Shown: one piece after another, positions 1 through 10,633 of the stretch
Layout of the letters: every line of letters begins with the position of its first letter
How positions within the stretch are numbered: position 1 is the first letter of the stretch
Assembly: GCA_963965975.1 (NCBI GenBank)
Contig: OZ014418.1
Coordinates: forward strand, 7,047,275 to 7,111,274
Length of the DNA: 64,000 nt
DNA from: Xestospongia bergquistia
Lineage: Eukaryota; Porifera; Demospongiae; Haplosclerida; Petrosiidae
Reading direction: 5' to 3'
Notes under the pieces: generated by a model
Seen by the model: the letters and a program-made list of their open reading frames with translations, nothing else
Told to the model about the DNA's origin: nothing
Databases searched by the model: none
Program-made: the position numbers and the translations under genes

Positions 1-746
1 TGTGTCAGAGTATTGAGATGTCTAAAAATTATTGTGACCAGTCAATTCTAATGACAATTATTACTACATCATGTCATTTATTTGACTGGACCAATATCCA
101 CCAAATACATTCTATTTAGTATATTGAAAATTTGAGACTATACTGATTACAACAATTGAAATAGTAATGGAAAGAAGAGACTACTTTGTGGCTACAGGAG
201 GCATCCTTTACTGTAAAGTACTTGTTGTTACCATGACAGTACCTTTAAACAATAAACACATCATGTATAGTATGTAATCTCTTTAAGATTGTCACATGAT
301 TCTCAACTGAGAAAGATAAGTAAAACATGTAGTCTTTTAACAGTACAATAGTCTATATGAAAATACATCATATCAATATTGATCAAGTCACTATTATGGT
401 CTAGTAGTAAGAGTTCAGTCTTGTTGACTAACCAGCTATGTTTTGCCAGCAAAGTTGGAAAGAAAATGATAACAGACTGTCTTATTACATAGCAGTTGTA
501 ATTGTGATTAGATCTTAGAGGTGTGCTTACTAAACCTCAGAATGACAAGGACTATGAATATATAATTAGGACATATTATGTAATTTAATATATATTAGTA
601 AAGTTGTTATTATAATGATCAGATAATAAAGCAATATTTTATTGGTTAATAACACACTATTACACAGCATGACTCATCATAATATCCACCCCATAATACT
701 GTCTATATAAATAGAAGTAGAATCAAATATACTAAATATTATTATT
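1..746. other. 5' intergenic flank of the first CHxTH gene
   Basis: No coding sequence is seen here. The stretch is nearly identical to 8301-9055, upstream of the third CHxTH copy, so it is the 5' part of the duplicated unit rather than unique spacer. The last 80 bp hold the AP-1/TATA promoter listed separately. Confidence 0.7.
670..713 (+). promoter_or_regulatory. AP-1-like site plus TATA box, CHxTH copy 1
   Basis: TGACTCA at 670-676 is followed by TATATAAATA at 704-713, 34 nt upstream of the ATG at 747. The same pair recurs upstream of copies 2, 3 and 5 at nearly the same spacing. Conservation across copies supports a core promoter. AP-1 (Fos/Jun/ATF bZIP) binding is inferred from the motif only. 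Confidence 0.55.
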
Positions 747-1938
747 ATGGCAGAGAATCAAGAGACTAATATTTGTAAAGCAAGGTAAGTATATATACAG
801 ATATATACACATATGCTGGCAGTCATAATGTAATACTTGTTTTATGATTTTTGTAAATTATTTTAGAAGTATTGCTGGAGCTTATAGTCCAGAAGTACTA
901 TTTAGACGTTATCATGTCACACATCTTCCATGGGCAATGTATAATGAATGGCATAAAATTCCACCTCTTTGTGGTAAAGTTCCCCTTCAAAGGGTTGCCA
1001 TAACAGCAAAATCATTCTGTCATATAACACATGAGCAACCAGCTAATGAAATTATTCAAAACAACAATGGTAAAACATATTTCATTTTCAAACCAAAATC
1101 AAAACAAGGAAAGCAAGAAGGTGGTGAAACTTATGTAATATGTAATCCTACTGACCAACCTCCGACTGAAGAGACAACATATCGCTATTTGACTTCTACT
1201 GAAAGAGTATTTCCTGGGTACTATATCTGGTGGTCTATCGACAATGATGACTATTATCCATCATCATATTTAGAGGATTACTATTATTTCAGTCCACCTT
1301 TTACCTCATCATCTCGTTATGGTAATGTCAAGTTCTCAGGCTACATAATGCAACTGCTGCGCTGTTATCAAGAGGCCTATGCTAAAGTTAATCCATTGCC
1401 TTGTATTCAGTTCAGATGCGGAGGTACTTTACGTTACAAGCATGAGATCTGTAAGGTTGTTATAATATGTACTGATGCATACCCTCTACTTGAAGATGAG
1501 TTTCCTAGGATGTGGCAAGGTCATGATATTCGATATGGAAGAGATGGGAAGATAACATTTGTCAGACCTTTAGAAGTTACAATTAGAAACGGAGTATCAG
1601 GAGTCAAGGATCCATACATTCCCTATTCTTGGGATACATATGCTTTTGCTTTTTATTTTCCTGATGACACATATAGGTTAATATGTCCTACATCAGAAAA
1701 ATTCCGTTACTCAAAGATTGAACATGACAATCTTTGTCATTCCTTACAACCTAATCCTGATGGAAGTGGCAAATTAGTATGTCCTAATGAACTGTCTTCA
1801 CCATTCAAGTCAGTTTCTTCTTTTCAATGCTCACAATATCCTCATTGGCCAACTTCCTATGATGACAGCGACAGTGATGAAGATAACTTCATTCCACAAA
1901 AAAGGCAACGAACTAAATACTATAATAGTTGGTATTAA
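747..1938 (+). CDS. CHxTH-family protein, copy 1 (unknown function)
   Basis: Two exons, 747-784 and 867-1938, separated by an 82-nt GTAAGT...TTTTAG intron in phase 2, give 369 residues. I chose the start at 747 because exon 1 is conserved in copy 3 and lies just downstream of the TATA box. The domain is not one I recognise. Conserved landmarks across copies are VLFRxYHxTH, then CHxTHxxxA, ICxPTxQPP, FPGxYxWWS, SRYGN, QFRCGGTLRY and YSWDTYAF. The tail is acidic (DDSDSDE) followed by basic KRQRTK, which resembles a nuclear localisation signal. An N-terminal H-x-T plus a G-x-Y strand is faintly like the ADP-ribosyltransferase fold, but this is a guess. There is no signal peptide or membrane segment. 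It is almost identical to copy 3. Confidence 0.8.
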
Positions 1939-2336
1939 TGACTAGTTGTTTGACACTGTATAATCAAATCTTAAAACCATGTGCATAAAAATAAAAATAC
2001 ACCTACAACTGTTTTGTTTAAAGACTCAATTAATACTTGATTCTGTTCTTTTTGATAAATTTGGTATATTAGGTTTGTAATATTAATAAATTGATAATAC
2101 ATTGTTTAATTTTTGCTTTGTTTTTTGCTGTGGAAATCATTCAAACTCTTCCTACTGTCCTAAATTTATTAACTAATAATCATAAGAAAGGGTCTGAAGT
2201 AGACACCAAATTTTAATTTTAATCTATTCATAAATGAACACACCCCCTACCATATCTACTAGTCAATATAAACTTTGTACTCAGTCCACCCCCTAAACCA
2301 TACAATGCACCTCCCTCTTTTTACTGTACTAACAAT
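1939..2336. other. Intergenic spacer between CHxTH copy 1 and death-fold gene A
   Basis: AT-rich spacer with several A/T-rich polyadenylation-like runs after 1980. The stretch shortly before 2337 contains CACCCCC-type tracts that are also kept in unit 2 (10500-10633). They may be the promoter region of the death-fold gene. There is no TATA/AP-1 pair like that of the CHxTH genes. Confidence 0.5.
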
Positions 2337-5300
2337 ATGGATGACATGTTAAATCCAAGGAAACGGCCAAGAGATGATAATGAGATATCAGAAGAGGATG
2401 TAAAGCAAAAACAAGAGAAGCAAACAAGAGATGATGATGATGATGATAATGATGTTGTTGTTATTATTGATGGTAATTGATTATTGTAATGTATGATTGA
2501 TTTCCATGTGATTTTACAGACAAAAGAGAAGATGCATCAATCAAGGAGTTACAAACAAGTAGTCATCAATATTTTGAATTAAGTAAGTTAAAGATGGTTT
2601 GAGATATTATTAACTTTTTATATTGATGTGAATGATTTTAAAAAATTAATAGCATGAACACTCTTGTATCAATAGCTAATATATAGTCAAGTCATCTATT
2701 ACATTCTTATAGATATTGAAGATCTTGTTGATGTTAGGAATTTGTTGAAAGCCAACAACTTCTTGGATACAAACTGGCTTGATCTTGGTCTCCAACTTGG
2801 TCTACTAATGAATACACTTAAGACTATTGAGGCACAATGTGAGAAAAATGTCAGTAGATGTCTTTTGGAGTGTTTGACTCTATGGTTACAAAGAGTAGAC
2901 AAAGTTGACGAAAGAGGTGGACCTAATTGGGACACATTAGCTAATGCTCTTAGTGAAATAGGAGAGAGGTTTTCAGCTGACAATGTAAGGAAAAAAGGTT
3001 TGTGTAAAGAAAAAAAATCAGAGTTAATTATATATTCCTGCCATTTTTTAGTGAAAGAAGCAGCTCTCCAAAAATATATTTCATCACTATCACAGTCTAT
3101 GATCAATCCTGTGAAAGTGTCCCAGCTCTTATTTAGTGAGAGATGTATCAATGAAGCTACACTTGATGAGATGGAAAAACCAAAGGTCTCTCTAGATGAG
3201 AAGATGACGACTCTGTTGTCTGCTATACATACAGCAGTATCTTCAGATTACAAGAAGTTGAAAGTGTTAGCTAAAATACTATTCAAGTTTGAGAAGACAA
3301 GGATTCTATCTAAGCAAATTTCTAGTGAATATAGTAAGAGAATTAATGTCAAATTAATAATGACATTTGATTTTTGTCTAGTTTGGAAATTTCCAGATGA
3401 CCAGATGACAGTAGATAATGTTTCAGAAGTAGTGAATGATCAGTTGAGTAATGAAGATCGTGCCAGTGACATCTTATGTTGTCATTATGGTACTCTATCT
3501 CGGTGTTTTTACTATTCTGCTGATATGGGACAACTACTCCATGAAGAAAATGTAATTTCAAAGGCAATATTATCTACTGCTCAGTCTTTGTCAAAAGATG
3601 AAGCAAGTTTTCATTTGTTAAAAGCAGTACGTCATGCTGTACATACCAACTACCATAACCTAGTAGTGTTTGCTAGTGTACTACTGAAATTTACTAGCTG
3701 TGTACCATGTGCTAATGCTATCTTAGAGGACTGTGGTAAGTATATTATGATTTAGATTAATACCTTTATTAAATGATATTTTGATAGAAGAAATATTTCC
3801 TGATCTTGACATGTCTTTAATACAACCTAATAATAGTGGAACTAATGAAGGTATTGATTGTAATATAAGTTGTTATTATATCATTCAGTTAACTATTAGA
3901 TACTACATTAGCAGTGCCAGTTGAAAGTAGTTCAAGTTTAATTCAAGGTTACTAGTTAATATTGAAGGTTTACATTCAAACATATAACTTATTACAGATG
4001 AGGCTAAGCCAATTCCTCGAAGTTTGAGTCATGTTTTTGGGTCAAGTAGAAAAGAATTTGCACTAACCTTTAGCAAAATTAGAAAAGCTATAAATGCAAG
4101 TCCTCCACCTCTTGAGGAATTGAAAGAATTTCTTGAGGATGGCTATTCTTACCTCCAACCTCAACTTGTTCATTGTAACTCCATTTCTGAGATGCTACGA
4201 ATAGTGAAAGATCACTGTACACTTATTGATATCAGTTGTTTGGAGGGTATTGTTGAGCGATTTGATATCAAAGAAGCTAAGACACACATACAGGTGTACA
4301 AGAATTTCATTCAATCACTTTGTGAAAAAACAAAAGCTTATCTTTGCCTAAATGAAAATTTCAAAGTAACAAAAATGCCTTCTCTTCTCAAATGTGAAAC
4401 AATTGAGTTTGTCTTAGACTGGGATCCTAAGAGTTGTACATTAGAGGATATTAAAGATATTCTTTCAGAATCACTTGAGATGAATGTACAGATACGTTAT
4501 ATAAGAGAGGGCAACTCTATCATTGTCATCTGCTTTTTCCCACTTAGTCCAGCAATTTTAATCATTATTGCTAAAGCTCAGGAGAGTCTTGAAGTACTAA
4601 AGAAGAAAGGACTACTTAAGTTAACTGTAGGCTACTGTACTATTTATGATAAGTGTAAAAGAGATGAGGTAAGAGATGAGTAGTATTAGACAACAGTTAC
4701 TATAAGTGTATATACAGGAGACTATGGCTGACAGAGAAGAGATTGCAAAGTTGAGACATCAACTAGAAACGAAACAAACTATCATTAAAAAGCAGACTAT
4801 GGAAATAGATATTGTTACAAATAGAAGAGGTATTTATAATAGTTATATTTATGGAAAGCATTGGATATGTACTATAACATAGACATTGATCATATTGGTC
4901 TATGCTAGTAAGGAAGGCTATATAATTAAAATGTTTTATTTTGCTATATATAGTATCAAACTGTTAATATTGTTGTAGTGGTAATATCTGTCTCTACATT
5001 ATAAACACTATATTAAATTGGAATAGTAATATATGAATGAAACTATTTACTTTGTAGCTACTGAGAAAAAATTACAATCAGAGTCTGTCATTTGGAAAAA
5101 AGATACAGAGTTAAAAGTGGAAGCACAACAAAACCAAAAAACTATGGAGCTAGAGTCTACTGAAAAAAATCAAGGTATCATGTTGTCTTAATAGATAACA
5201 ACAATAAAAATCCCTTTAATAAAGAAGCTCTCATGATTTGGGCATATACATATATGATGATTAGCTAATAACTAATAATAGTTACTAATATGTTCTACTA

Positions 5301-5436
5301 TAGTCAAATTATTATTAATAAAATAATAATAGAGTCTATTAAAGGTATATGTATGTACTATTTCTGATATAGTAAAGAAATTAATATTGTCCATGATAAG
5401 GAGGTAATACATCTTTGGACCATTGTTGTAATAGCA

Positions 5437-5468
<32 letters not shown>

Positions 5469-8161
5469 GTATTGTTAATAGGCCCAATTATTGTACTAAT
5501 ATGAAGTTTTGTTTTCTTCTTAGCTACTAAGAAGAAATTACTATCAGAGTCTGCTAACAGGGAAGAGAAACTAGAAGCACAACAAGCCATCATTAACAAA
5601 CAGACTACTATGGAAATAGAGACTATTAAAGGTATTTGTATATACTATTCCTGACATAGCAAAGATATTAGGATTATCCATGATAAGGGACATCTGGTCC
5701 TTCAATTGATACATATTTTGTCAATTGTTATAATAACAACTATATTTATTATAGTACCATTAATAGGTTCAATTATTGTACTATTATATATTATATGTTA
5801 TAAGTATTTGTGCACATGAGACTAATAGAATACTGGATATGTATAGATTATTTGATAAGGAAACACCCACTATTCAGACCTCTTTTATCCATATATGGTC
5901 ATTGTTATAACTACTGGTTTACTTTATATTCAGGTATTTATAATACTGACCTCTTGTTACTATACATAGTTCTGACATTAGTACTAAAAATATATGTTCT
6001 CCATTACTTACTATATAGTAGACAGAAAAATGTGTTTTTTCAACAAAATCTTAGATTTGTTGTCAGAATCTCAACAGGAGATAGAGACACAGCATGAAAT
6101 AATTACATCATTGACTTTGGAACTAAGGGAAAGGGATGAAGAAAATGAGAATTTAAAGCAAATCTTAAACGGTAAATATATTATCAGTAGTTAACTATCA
6201 CTTCTTATTGCACATTGATCTAGCCTACTTACCCAAAGTTGAGGAACTAATCTTTTCTGATCAGGAACTTGAGGAGACCCAAACAATGTCTAGTCCAGAA
6301 ACATCTATACCAACTATCAGTGAAGATATAGGTATGTAAAGTACAAAATATTTACTTATAGTCAGAGTTAAAAGATCAGTTAACAGATGTTGAAAAAGCA
6401 AATAAAGGTATGCAAGTTACAAATAATTTGAGGTGTGTAGAAAAAACAGGATCATGTAGGGATAAGATCTAGAGGTAGTTATTTGAGGATGACTATAGTA
6501 TAATAACTAGATAATATTTTTTGTTAAAATACTAGATTATGAATTAGTATGATATCATTTAAGGACCCTATCATCACTATATCTTCAATATTGATGTCAT
6601 CCCTACATTAGTTTCAAGAATGCACTACATACTGATATTACATATTACATATATGTGATATGTAACTAATATATACATATTCTTATGTATATATCAGTTC
6701 TTAATGTATATTATACTAATAAAGTTGATACATATAATTAAGGTGATATCGGGGATATTCCCCCAGAATCTACAACTGGTCTGCTAGTATTTTAAACAAG
6801 ATAAGGTATCTTGTAAACAATGACTCAAAACTGTTGATTTTCTAAAAACTATATTCATGTTAAATATTTTGGTGGGAAGATGAGTCATCAAGTTATCAAT
6901 GATCTATGACGATAATAAACTGTTGCAAATGTTATTATGCAACATGACTCATCACAATTCTACTGATAATATGAGATTATATAAATAAGGTAAAGTCAAG
7001 AGTACCTTATTATACTACTAAATACTCTAGGAATGGTAGAGAGTGGACACAATATTGGAGACACTGAGGCTATTTATAGTACAGGAAGGTGAGTATGAAT
7101 ATATATATGATGTGGTGAGGTTATAAAAACTTTAAATATATTTCAGAGAAATTGTTGATACTGATAAACCAGAAGTATTATTTAGAAGTTATCATGTGAC
7201 ACATCTTCCAAATAAAGAATACCAGGAATGGGATGAACTGCCATATCTTGATGAGGATAGGGGAATTCAACTTAGAGATGTTCCTGTTGAAGTAAAGAGA
7301 CTTTGTCATGTAACACATAACCAACCAGCTAGTAAAATTGATCAAGGAAACCACTTCATTTTTAAGCCAAAGAAAAAAATAGGAAAAGCTGGTTATGACA
7401 ATTATGATGGATCACCAATTGGAGAGACCTTTGTTATATGTGAGCCAACCGACCAACCACCTACTAATGATACAAAGTATCGCTACATTAATCCTGATGA
7501 TCCTGATGACAGAGTCTTTCCTGGTTGTTATATCTGGTGGTCTATTGACTGTGACCGTTACCCTCCACTACTTCCAGGATATTCTTTCAGTCGTTTTTTT
7601 ACTTCATCATCTCGTTATGGTAATGTTAAGTTCTCAGGCTACATAATGCAACTACTACGATGTTACCAAGAAGCCTACAACATTAATCCATTACCTCATA
7701 TTCAGTTCAGATGTGGAGGTACCCTACGTTACAATAATGAGATTTGTAAAGTTGTTATAGTGTGTACAGAAATACACTATCCTCAACCGCAAGATGAGTT
7801 TCCTCTGATGTGGGAAGATCATGATATTATGTACAACAGAGATGGAAGGATCACATTTGTAAAACCTTTAGGTGTTGTAATAAGAAATATAGTCTCAAAG
7901 AAAAATGATGAATTCTATTCTTGGGACACGTATGCCTTTGCATTTTACTTTCCTGATGATACATATGAGTTACTGTGTCCTAAGTCTGAAAAATTTGAAC
8001 GTTCAGAGGTTCGCCACTATAAGTGCCATGTCTCACAGCCTGATCCTAAGAATGGTAATAAATATACTTGTCCTAATTTGTTACATACTCGAGACGATAG
8101 CGAAAGTGATGAGGAAGAGCAAAGCTCTCTTAAGAAGCCTAAAGTTGAAGACTATGACTAA
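2337..8161 (+). CDS. Death-fold/coiled-coil gene A, probably spliced into CHxTH copy 2
   Basis: Exons deduced by reading frame: 2337-2472, 2520-2582, 2713-2997, 3052-3333, 3382-3735, 3788-3850, 3900-3947, 3998-4668, 4718-4829, 5058-5174, 5524-5631, 6055-6171, 6224-6331, 6366-6407, then 7031-7088 and 7147-8161. Almost every junction is phase 1, and the full join stays open for 1,192 residues. The order is a basic/acidic N-terminus (PRKRPRDD), a Death domain in 2713-2997 (FLDTNWLDLGLQLGL, GPNWDTLANAL), two repeated helical death-fold-like modules (3052-3735), and an alpha/beta module of about 220 residues (3998-4668). Coiled-coil exons rich in E/K/Q follow, then the CHxTH domain. Adaptor-type signalling is inferred from the Death domain. 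The last join is uncertain: the message could instead read through at 6407 and stop at 6472, leaving copy 2 as a separate gene. Confidence 0.65.
5440..5467. repeat. (TG)n microsatellite in an intron of gene A
   Basis: A run of alternating TG lies in the 5175-5523 intron. It is absent from unit 2, where the corresponding exons are deleted. Confidence 0.9.
6945..6987 (+). promoter_or_regulatory. AP-1-like site plus TATA box, CHxTH copy 2
   Basis: TGACTCA at 6945-6951 and TATATAAATA at 6978-6987 lie 46 nt before the ATG at 7033. They sit inside what would be the last large intron of gene A, so copy 2 may have its own promoter as well as being a 3' exon of the fusion. Confidence 0.5.
7033..8161 (+). 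CDS. CHxTH-family protein, copy 2 (unknown function)
   Basis: If transcribed alone, exons 7033-7088 and 7147-8161 encode 356 residues, with a phase-2 intron exactly where the other copies have theirs. The landmarks are present: CHVTHNQPA, ICEPTDQPP, FPGCYIWWS, SRYGN and RCGGTLRY. The acidic tail (DDSESDEEEQ) is followed by basic KKPKVE. It is clearly more diverged from copies 1 and 3 than those are from each other. The sequence just before the ATG (CTCTAG at 7025-7030) is also a valid phase-1 acceptor, so the same exons can form the 3' end of gene A. AATAAA at 8292 is a candidate polyadenylation signal. Confidence 0.75.
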
Positions 8162-9055
8162 ATTAAAGTATAAATATTTTATAGAAATTTAAAAAATATT
8201 TTATTTTTATATTACTATTATTTTTAAACACTAAAAGAGACATTTTTATTATTACCGTGAAGAGATTGTGAGGCTGACATATATAGTCTTAAATAAACAA
8301 TGTGTCGGACTATTGAGATGTCTAAAAATTATCGTGACCAGTCAATTCTAATGACAATTATTACTACATCATGTCATTGATTTGGGCTGGACCAATATCC
8401 ACCAAATTCATTCTATTGGTATATTGAAAATTTGAGACTATACTGATTACAACAATCAAAATAGTAATGGAAAGAAGAGACTACTTTGTGGCTACAGGAG
8501 GCATCCTTTACTGTAAAGTACATTACACCTTGTTGTTACCATGACAGTACCTTTAAACAATAAACACATCATGTATAGTATGTAATCTCTTTAAGATTGT
8601 GACATGATCCTCAACTGAGAAAGATGAGTAAAACATGTAGTTTTTTAACAGTACAATAGTCTATATGAAAATACATCATATCAATATTGATCAAGTCACT
8701 ATTATGGTCTAGTAGTAAGAGTTCAGTCTTGTTGACTAACCAGCTATGTTTTGCCAGCAAAGTTGGAAAGAAAATGATAACAGACTGACTTATTACATAG
8801 CAGTTGTAATTGTGATTAGATCTTAGAGGTGGGCTTACTAAACCTCAGAATGACAAGGACTATGAATATATAATTAGGACATATTATGTAATTTAATATA
8901 TATTAGTAAAGTTGTTATTATAATGGATCAGATAATAAAGCAATATTTTATTGGTTAATAACACACCATTACACAGCATGACTCATCATAATATCCACCC
9001 CATAATACTGTCTATATAAATAGAAGTAGAATCAAATGTACTAAATATTATTATT
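8162..9055. other. Intergenic junction of duplication units 1 and 2
   Basis: It holds the 3' flank of copy 2 (AATAAA at 8292-8297). From 8301 it repeats the opening sequence of the window, including the promoter of copy 3. I see no additional gene. Confidence 0.7.
8979..9022 (+). promoter_or_regulatory. AP-1-like site plus TATA box, CHxTH copy 3
   Basis: TGACTCA at 8979-8985 and TATATAAATA at 9013-9022, with the ATG at 9056. Sequence and spacing are essentially the same as in copy 1. Confidence 0.55.
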
Positions 9056-10238
9056 ATGGCAGAGAGTCAAGAGACTAATATTTGTAAAGCAAGGTAAGTA
9101 TACACAGACATGTTTGCTAGCAGTCATAATGTAACATTTGTTTTATGATTTTTGTAAATTTTTTAGAAGTATTGCTGGAGCTTATAGTCCAGAAGTACTA
9201 TTTAGACGTTATCATGTTACACATCTTCCGTGTGGAATGTATGCTAAATGGGATGAAATTCCACCTCTTGGTGGTAAAGTTCCCCTTCAAAGGGTTCCTA
9301 TAACAGCAAAATCATTCTGTCATGTAACACATGAGCAACCAGCTAATGAAATTATTCAAAACAACAATGGTAAAACATATTTCATTTTCAAACCAAAATC
9401 AAAACAAGGAAAGCAAAAAGGTGGTGAAACTTATGTAATATGTAATCCTACTGACCAACCTCCAACTGAAGAGACTACATATCGCTATTTGACTTCTGCT
9501 GAAAGAGTATTTCCTGGGTACTATATCTGGTGGTCTATCAACAATGATGACTATTATCCATCATCATATTTAGAGGATTACTATTATTTCAGTCCACCTT
9601 TTACCTCATCATCTCGTTATGGTAATGTCAAGTTCTCAGGCTACATAATGCAACTGCTGCGCTGTTATCAAGAGGCCTATGCTAAAGTTAATCCATTGCC
9701 TCGTATTCAGTTCAGATGCGGAGGTACTTTACGTTACAAGCATGAGATCTGTAAAGTTGTTATAATATGTACTGATGCATACCCTCTACTTGAAGATGAG
9801 TTTCCTAGGATGTGGCAAGGTCATGATATTCGATATGGAAGAGATGGAAAGATAACATTTGTCAGACCTTTAGAAGTTATGATTAGAAATGGAGTATCAG
9901 GAGTCAAAGATCCATACATTCCCTATTCTTGGGATACATATGCCTTTGCTTTTTATTTTCCTGATGACACATATAGGTTAGTATGCCCTACATCAGAAAA
10001 ATTCCGTTACTCAAAGATTGAACATGATGATCTTTGTCATTCCTTACAACCTAATCCAGATGGAAGTGGAAAGTTAGTATGTCCTAATGAATTGTCTTCA
10101 CCATTCAAGTCAGTTTCTTCTTTTCAATGCTCACAATATCCTCGTTGGCTAACTTCCTATGATGACAGCGACAGTGATGAAGATAACTTCATTCCACAAA
10201 AAAGGCAACGAACTAAATACTATAATAGTTGGTATTAA
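9056..10238 (+). CDS. CHxTH-family protein, copy 3 (unknown function)
   Basis: Exons 9056-9093 and 9167-10238 (73-nt intron, phase 2) encode 369 residues, the same length as copy 1. Comparing exon 2 of copies 1 and 3 by eye gives about 18 amino-acid differences. Seven of them are packed into a 16-residue stretch after the VTHLP motif. The rest of the domain, and the acidic DDSDSDE plus KRQRTK tail, are unchanged. Promoter, 5' exon and 3' flank are also near-identical to copy 1, so the pair is recent or gene-converted. Confidence 0.8.
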
Positions 10239-10633
10239 TGACTAGTTGTTTGACACTGTATATTTAAAACTTAAAACCATGTGCATAAAAATAAAATACA
10301 CCTACAACTGTTTTGTTTAAAGACTCAATTAATATTTGATTCTATTCTTTTTGATAACTTTGGCATATTAGGTTTGTAATATTAATAAATTGATAATACA
10401 TTGTTTAATTTTTGCTTTGTTTTTTGCTGTGGAAATTATTCAAACTCTTCCTATTGTCCTAAATTTATTAACTAATAATCATAATAAAGGGTCTGAAGTA
10501 GACACCAAATTTTAATTTTAATCCACTCATAATGAACACACCCCCTACTATAACTACTAGTTAATATAAACTCTGTACTTAGTCCACCCCCTAACCACAC
10601 AATGCACCTCCCTCTTTTTACTATACTAACAAT
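10239..10633. other. Intergenic spacer between CHxTH copy 3 and death-fold gene B
   Basis: Counterpart of 1939-2336 with small indels. No coding potential is seen. Confidence 0.5.

Larger units (their letters stand above)
1..8300. repeat. Tandem segmental duplication, unit 1 (about 8.3 kb)
   Basis: The unit contains CHxTH copy 1, death-fold gene A and CHxTH copy 2. It ends at an AATAAA near 8292, immediately before the sequence of position 1 starts again at 8301. Copy 1 starts at 747 and copy 3 at 9056. The death-fold genes start at 2337 and 10634. The offset is therefore close to 8.3 kb throughout. Similarity to unit 2 is very high up to about 5.9 kb and falls off in the 3' third. Confidence 0.9.

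Noticed and set aside
3349-3567. Minus-strand 72-residue frame (and its counterpart at 11629-11847)
   Set aside because: Conserved only because the sense death-fold exon is duplicated. It has no independent support.
5810-6097. Open frame in gene A between coiled-coil exons
   Set aside because: Lies across an intron. The true exon in this area is 6055-6171 in another frame, matching flanking phases.
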